Assembly (NCBI GenBank): GCA_020639095.1
Contig: JACKHH010000021.1
Location: forward strand, 1 to 63,695
Reading direction: 5' to 3'
Origin: Phycisphaerales bacterium
Lineage (GTDB): Bacteria; Planctomycetota; Phycisphaerae; UBA1845
Length of the DNA: 63,695 nt
Made by a program: the position numbers and the translations under genes. How positions within the stretch are numbered: the first letter of the stretch is position 1; each line of letters opens with the position of its first letter. The notes below the pieces were generated by a model, which made no database searches, had not been told where the DNA came from, and saw only the letters and a list, made by a program, of their open reading frames with translations. Below are positions 60,901-63,695 of the stretch, in pieces.

Positions 60901-63315
60901 TCAGTTGCCCCGGGCGCGAAGGGTGTCGACTTGTGCTTGGAAGTAGGCGCGTTCGGGGGCGGCCAGGCTGGGTTCGTTCGCTGCCCGTTCGTAGACTTGG
61001 ATGGCGTAGGGGGTGTCGTGCGCATCCTCGTAGCTCTGACCGAGCAGGGCGTGTGCTTCCGCGCAGGATGGGTGACGGCTGATGATGTCCTGGAGTGTTG
61101 CGCGGGCATCGTCCGTCCGCCCCATGCGTTGCTGGTAGAACGCGAGCGTGTAGGCGTAGCGCGGGTCGTCCGTCCGCAGCGCCGCGGCTCGTTGGCACCA
61201 CTCGAGCGCTTCGTCGGGCTGCGTCTCGACCATCAGCACACCGAGGTTGTAAGCCGCGACGGCGGAATTGGGGTCGGCGGCGCAGGCCGTGCGTAGCGTC
61301 GCCTCCGCCTCGGGCAATCTGCCGGCCTCCGCCAGAAGCAGTCCCAGGTTCAGATTGGCTGCGAAGTCACGCGGGTCGATGCGCAGCGCCTGACGCAGTT
61401 CATCCTCCGCTTCCGTTACGCGTTCGAGCGCGTGGAGGACGAGGGCTGCGTTGACGTGCGGGGCGACCGCCGTCGGTTCGAGCCTGCTCGCGACGCGGTA
61501 TGCCGCGAGCGCCTCCGTTGGTTTTCCACAATCCGCCAGAAAGTTGCCGCGATTGTAGTACAACATGTGATCGTCGTCGCGCACGGCGAATGAGGCTGCG
61601 AGTTCGTTCGTGGCGGCTGCGAGCTTGCTTCGCTGAGCCTGTGGAAGTTGCACTTGCGGCAGCGGCGCGAGCGCCTCCGCCGATCGAATCCGTACGAGCC
61701 GCGATTCGTCGCCGAGGGCTGTGAGCAGCGCCGTCACCGCGTCCGGTGCTAACCGACCTCGAAGCGTATGGGCGGCGGCAGCGCGCACCAGCGGCGATTC
61801 GTCGCGTAGCGCTTCGATCATCGGCGGAATCAAACGGGTGTCCGCGCAATCCGCGAGTAGCCGGATCAGGCCCGCAGCCATGACCGCGTCATGCGTTTCC
61901 GCGGTCACGTATTCGAGCATGGTGGCGAGTTGCGACCAGTCGTGATTTCTAGCGGCTGCGATGAGGCGTGCGACGTGTTGCACGGGCGACTGGTAGTCGT
62001 CACTGTGCCACGTGCGCACGAGTTGGTCCGCCCACGTCGCGTCGTGATCCGTGTGGCAAAGGTTGCACGCGTTGGGCGATTTGAATTCGCGCGTCAACGC
62101 GGGCATCGGCGGGCGCAGGGAGTGATCGCTGCGCTGCATTCGCCCGAACTTCGTCGTGGGCATGTGGCACGATACGCACTTGCTGCCGTCGGAGTCGGCG
62201 GGGTGGTGCGAATGATCGGCTGCGTGCGCGACGCGCTCGGCGTGGCAGGGCAGGCATGCATTGTTCGCATTTGCCTCGGTGAAGCGATAGCGTCCGCTCG
62301 ATGTGTGGCAGTGCATGCACCCGAGTTGGCCGGACTGTGCGCACGGGTTCATTCGCCAGCTTGCGTACGTGTAGTTTTCCCCAAGGTCCCTGCCGTCGGG
62401 ATAGAAGTCGGGGTTGTCGACGACGGTGAGTTCAAAGTGATCGTCGAAGCGCTCGCCGGGTTTGAACGTGGTCGTGATCGGCGTCATGCGCGCGTGGCAG
62501 GCGGCGCAGGACGCGTCGAGTTCGCTCTTCGGCATGCGTTTCATCGAGATGAGTCGCAAGTCCGCAGGTGGTTCTTTGTTGGTTTGCTTGGCTTCGCGGC
62601 AGATGCGGACATGCTCGCCTGCCGGTCCGTGACAGATTTCGCAGTTGACGCCCGGCTCCGCCCAGGTCGTGTGATAGGTATCGCTTTCCAGATCGTAGTT
62701 CGTCGATACCTGGCTGGCGTGGCAGTTGTAGCACAGTGCGTTGAAGGTGTATTTGTGATCGGTCCAGGGCAGCGGTTTGTCGTCGACTTGGCCTGGGACG
62801 TGGCGAACCACGCTGTCTGCCACGTCAAACCAGACGCGCTCGCGGATGTCGAACGCGAGCGGTGCTGTCTGCAAGCGTCCGCGCTCGCCGGGCGTGAGGA
62901 AGTAGAACACGTTCTTGCCGCCGATGACGTGGGTGAGCGGCAGGCGACGCTCGCCGTCGGGCCCAGTGTCGACGATGCACCCGTGATCGGCTGAGATTTC
63001 CGCGCGGTAGCCGTGCCCGCCGATCAAAATGGGTTCGCTTTGCGGCGCAAGATTGGGTGCGGCGAAAGCAGGCCCATACGGCTGCAAAGCCAAAGCATGC
63101 CGAGAATCCGCCCAGAGTTCATGGAAAGTGGGATGACATTCCTGGCAACTCGCGGAGCCGGCGTATTCTGTTCGGGAAGCCGACGCAGGCTGATCGGATT
63201 CGGAGGCGTGAATCGCGGTTGACTGCGACGCAGCGAAGAGCAAGCAGACAAGGCTGTGCGCAGGCCGGACTTTGCGCCGCTGCGTGAGCAAAGATTGTCG
63301 CCGCCGACAACCCAT
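60901..63315 (-). CDS. Octahaem cytochrome c with HEAT and TPR repeats
   Basis: 804 residues. The N-terminal third to half carries eight CxxCH haem sites: CQECH, CYNCH, CEICH, CAACH, CMHCH, CLPCH, CVSCH and CNLCH. HEAT-like repeats follow (LIPPMIEALRDESPLVRAAA, VTALLTALGDESRLVRIRSA), then TPR repeats to the end (YYNRGNFLADCGKPTEALAA, AANLNLGLLLAEAGRLPEAE). The signal peptide is probably AHSLVCLLFAASQSTAIHAS. It would be a periplasmic or surface electron carrier with protein-binding repeats. ATG 63315 was chosen as first Met before the signal; an upstream extension to 63411 is possible. Confidence 0.87.
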   Translation of the reverse strand: MGCRRRQSLLTQRRKVRPAHSLVCLLFAASQSTAIHASESDQPASASRTEYAGSASCQECHPTFHELWADSRHALALQPYGPAFAAPNLAPQSEPILIGGHGYRAEISADHGCIVDTGPDGERRLPLTHVIGGKNVFYFLTPGERGRLQTAPLAFDIRERVWFDVADSVVRHVPGQVDDKPLPWTDHKYTFNALCYNCHASQVSTNYDLESDTYHTTWAEPGVNCEICHGPAGEHVRICREAKQTNKEPPADLRLISMKRMPKSELDASCAACHARMTPITTTFKPGERFDDHFELTVVDNPDFYPDGRDLGENYTYASWRMNPCAQSGQLGCMHCHTSSGRYRFTEANANNACLPCHAERVAHAADHSHHPADSDGSKCVSCHMPTTKFGRMQRSDHSLRPPMPALTREFKSPNACNLCHTDHDATWADQLVRTWHSDDYQSPVQHVARLIAAARNHDWSQLATMLEYVTAETHDAVMAAGLIRLLADCADTRLIPPMIEALRDESPLVRAAAAHTLRGRLAPDAVTALLTALGDESRLVRIRSAEALAPLPQVQLPQAQRSKLAAATNELAASFAVRDDDHMLYYNRGNFLADCGKPTEALAAYRVASRLEPTAVAPHVNAALVLHALERVTEAEDELRQALRIDPRDFAANLNLGLLLAEAGRLPEAEATLRTACAADPNSAVAAYNLGVLMVETQPDEALEWCQRAAALRTDDPRYAYTLAFYQQRMGRTDDARATLQDIISRHPSCAEAHALLGQSYEDAHDTPYAIQVYERAANEPSLAAPERAYFQAQVDTLRARGN

Positions 63316-63361
63316 CGCGGACTCGTTTTCGCGATTCGCGAAAAAGTCGTTTCTCTGGCGA

Positions 63362-63695
63362 CTATGATTCAAGTTCAACCCCGAGCACGCGCGCCACGAT
63401 CTGTGCATCATCGGCGCGGTACAGAATTACGCGCAGTTCGTCAATCGCCCAATCGCTGGCCGTGATGGCTGAACGTAGGCCGGTGGCGAATTCCTCTGCG
63501 GGCAGTTGTCCGTACCCCATCGCCAACCCGGGCAACGCCACCGATCGCGCGTTCAATTCCTGCGCTTTGCCAAGCACGTTTCGAACGGTTTGATCGATGC
63601 GTTCCGCGCTCGACTTGTACCACACGTCGATTGAAACAGCGTGGATGATGTGCGCGCAGTTGGTAAGCGGGCCGGGACCGGTGACGACCACGGTT
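63362..63695 (-). CDS. Macro-domain protein, C-terminal fragment (cut by window edge)
   Basis: About 111 residues visible. VVVTGPGPLTNCAHIIHAVS matches the macro-domain ligand loop, and LPGLAMGYGQLPAEEFATGL the second loop. Macro domains bind ADP-ribose or related ligands, and some remove ADP-ribose from proteins. The frame is open to the edge, so the true start lies outside the window. Confidence 0.78.
   Translation of the reverse strand, partial: TVVVTGPGPLTNCAHIIHAVSIDVWYKSSAERIDQTVRNVLGKAQELNARSVALPGLAMGYGQLPAEEFATGLRSAITASDWAIDELRVILYRADDAQIVARVLGVELES

Overview
The window reads as a chromosomal segment of a high-GC Planctomycetota bacterium, most plausibly Phycisphaerae-like. The lineage is inferred from sequence traits, not from a search. 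The traits are secreted proteins ending in dockerin-like DxDxDGDVD tails, a membrane protein with the CHRCSYDLR...CPECG zinc ribbon common in this phylum, a lone 5S rRNA gene with its own promoter, a LolA/DUF1571-like protein, and a multihaem cytochrome fused to HEAT and TPR repeats.

Layout. 1-5.8 kb: end of a HAD hydrolase, two tiny ORFs with good ribosome sites, a radical SAM protein, a cupin, and two convergent related polytopic membrane proteins separated by a tandem hairpin repeat. 5.8-17.5 kb: a complete tad/Flp pilus locus on the + strand (flp, tadV/cpaA, tadE, rcpC/cpaB, rcpA/cpaC, tadG with a von Willebrand A domain, tadZ/cpaE, tadA/cpaF, tadB, tadC), closed by a strong terminator. 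17.5-28.2 kb: a secreted Kelch/HAF protein, then an amino-sugar neighbourhood (Na+/solute symporter, GH20 hexosaminidase, GT39-like/TPR protein, esterase, NamZ-type exo-muramidase). 28.4-34 kb: a LolA-like protein, then threonine degradation (SDR threonine dehydrogenase, glycine C-acetyltransferase) overlapping a GH2 glycosidase. 34.2-38 kb: phenylalanine/tyrosine degradation (phenylalanine hydroxylase, flavin reductase, homogentisate dioxygenase) interrupted by a DUF559 nuclease gene between two 129-bp direct repeats. 38-42.5 kb: orphan 5S rRNA, the cdaA-cdaR c-di-AMP pair, tRNA-Leu(CAA), an MgtC-like protein and small membrane proteins. 42.6-53.6 kb: GH18 protein, metallophosphoesterase/PQQ-propeller fusion, NagB-LmbE fusion, lysA, and a secreted PQQ-type sugar dehydrogenase. 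53.7-63.7 kb: a giant AsmA/TamB-like protein with a 366-residue internal duplication, a flippase with a hexapeptide acyltransferase, an octahaem cytochrome, and the edge of a macro-domain gene.

How the parts fit. The symporter, GH20, NamZ, GH18 and NagB-LmbE genes together suggest scavenging of chitin or peptidoglycan amino sugars. The Thr and Phe/Tyr genes suggest amino-acid catabolism. The tad pilus would serve attachment.

The most striking layer is not genic. At least six families of short palindromic repeats are scattered through the window. They form REPIN-like doublets, a MITE-like element that supplies a stop codon, and in-frame passengers inside two membrane-protein genes. The most interesting is a composite two-hairpin element that brackets the DUF559 endonuclease gene and also occurs twice without it. 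No known transposase or REP-associated tyrosine transposase is visible in the window.
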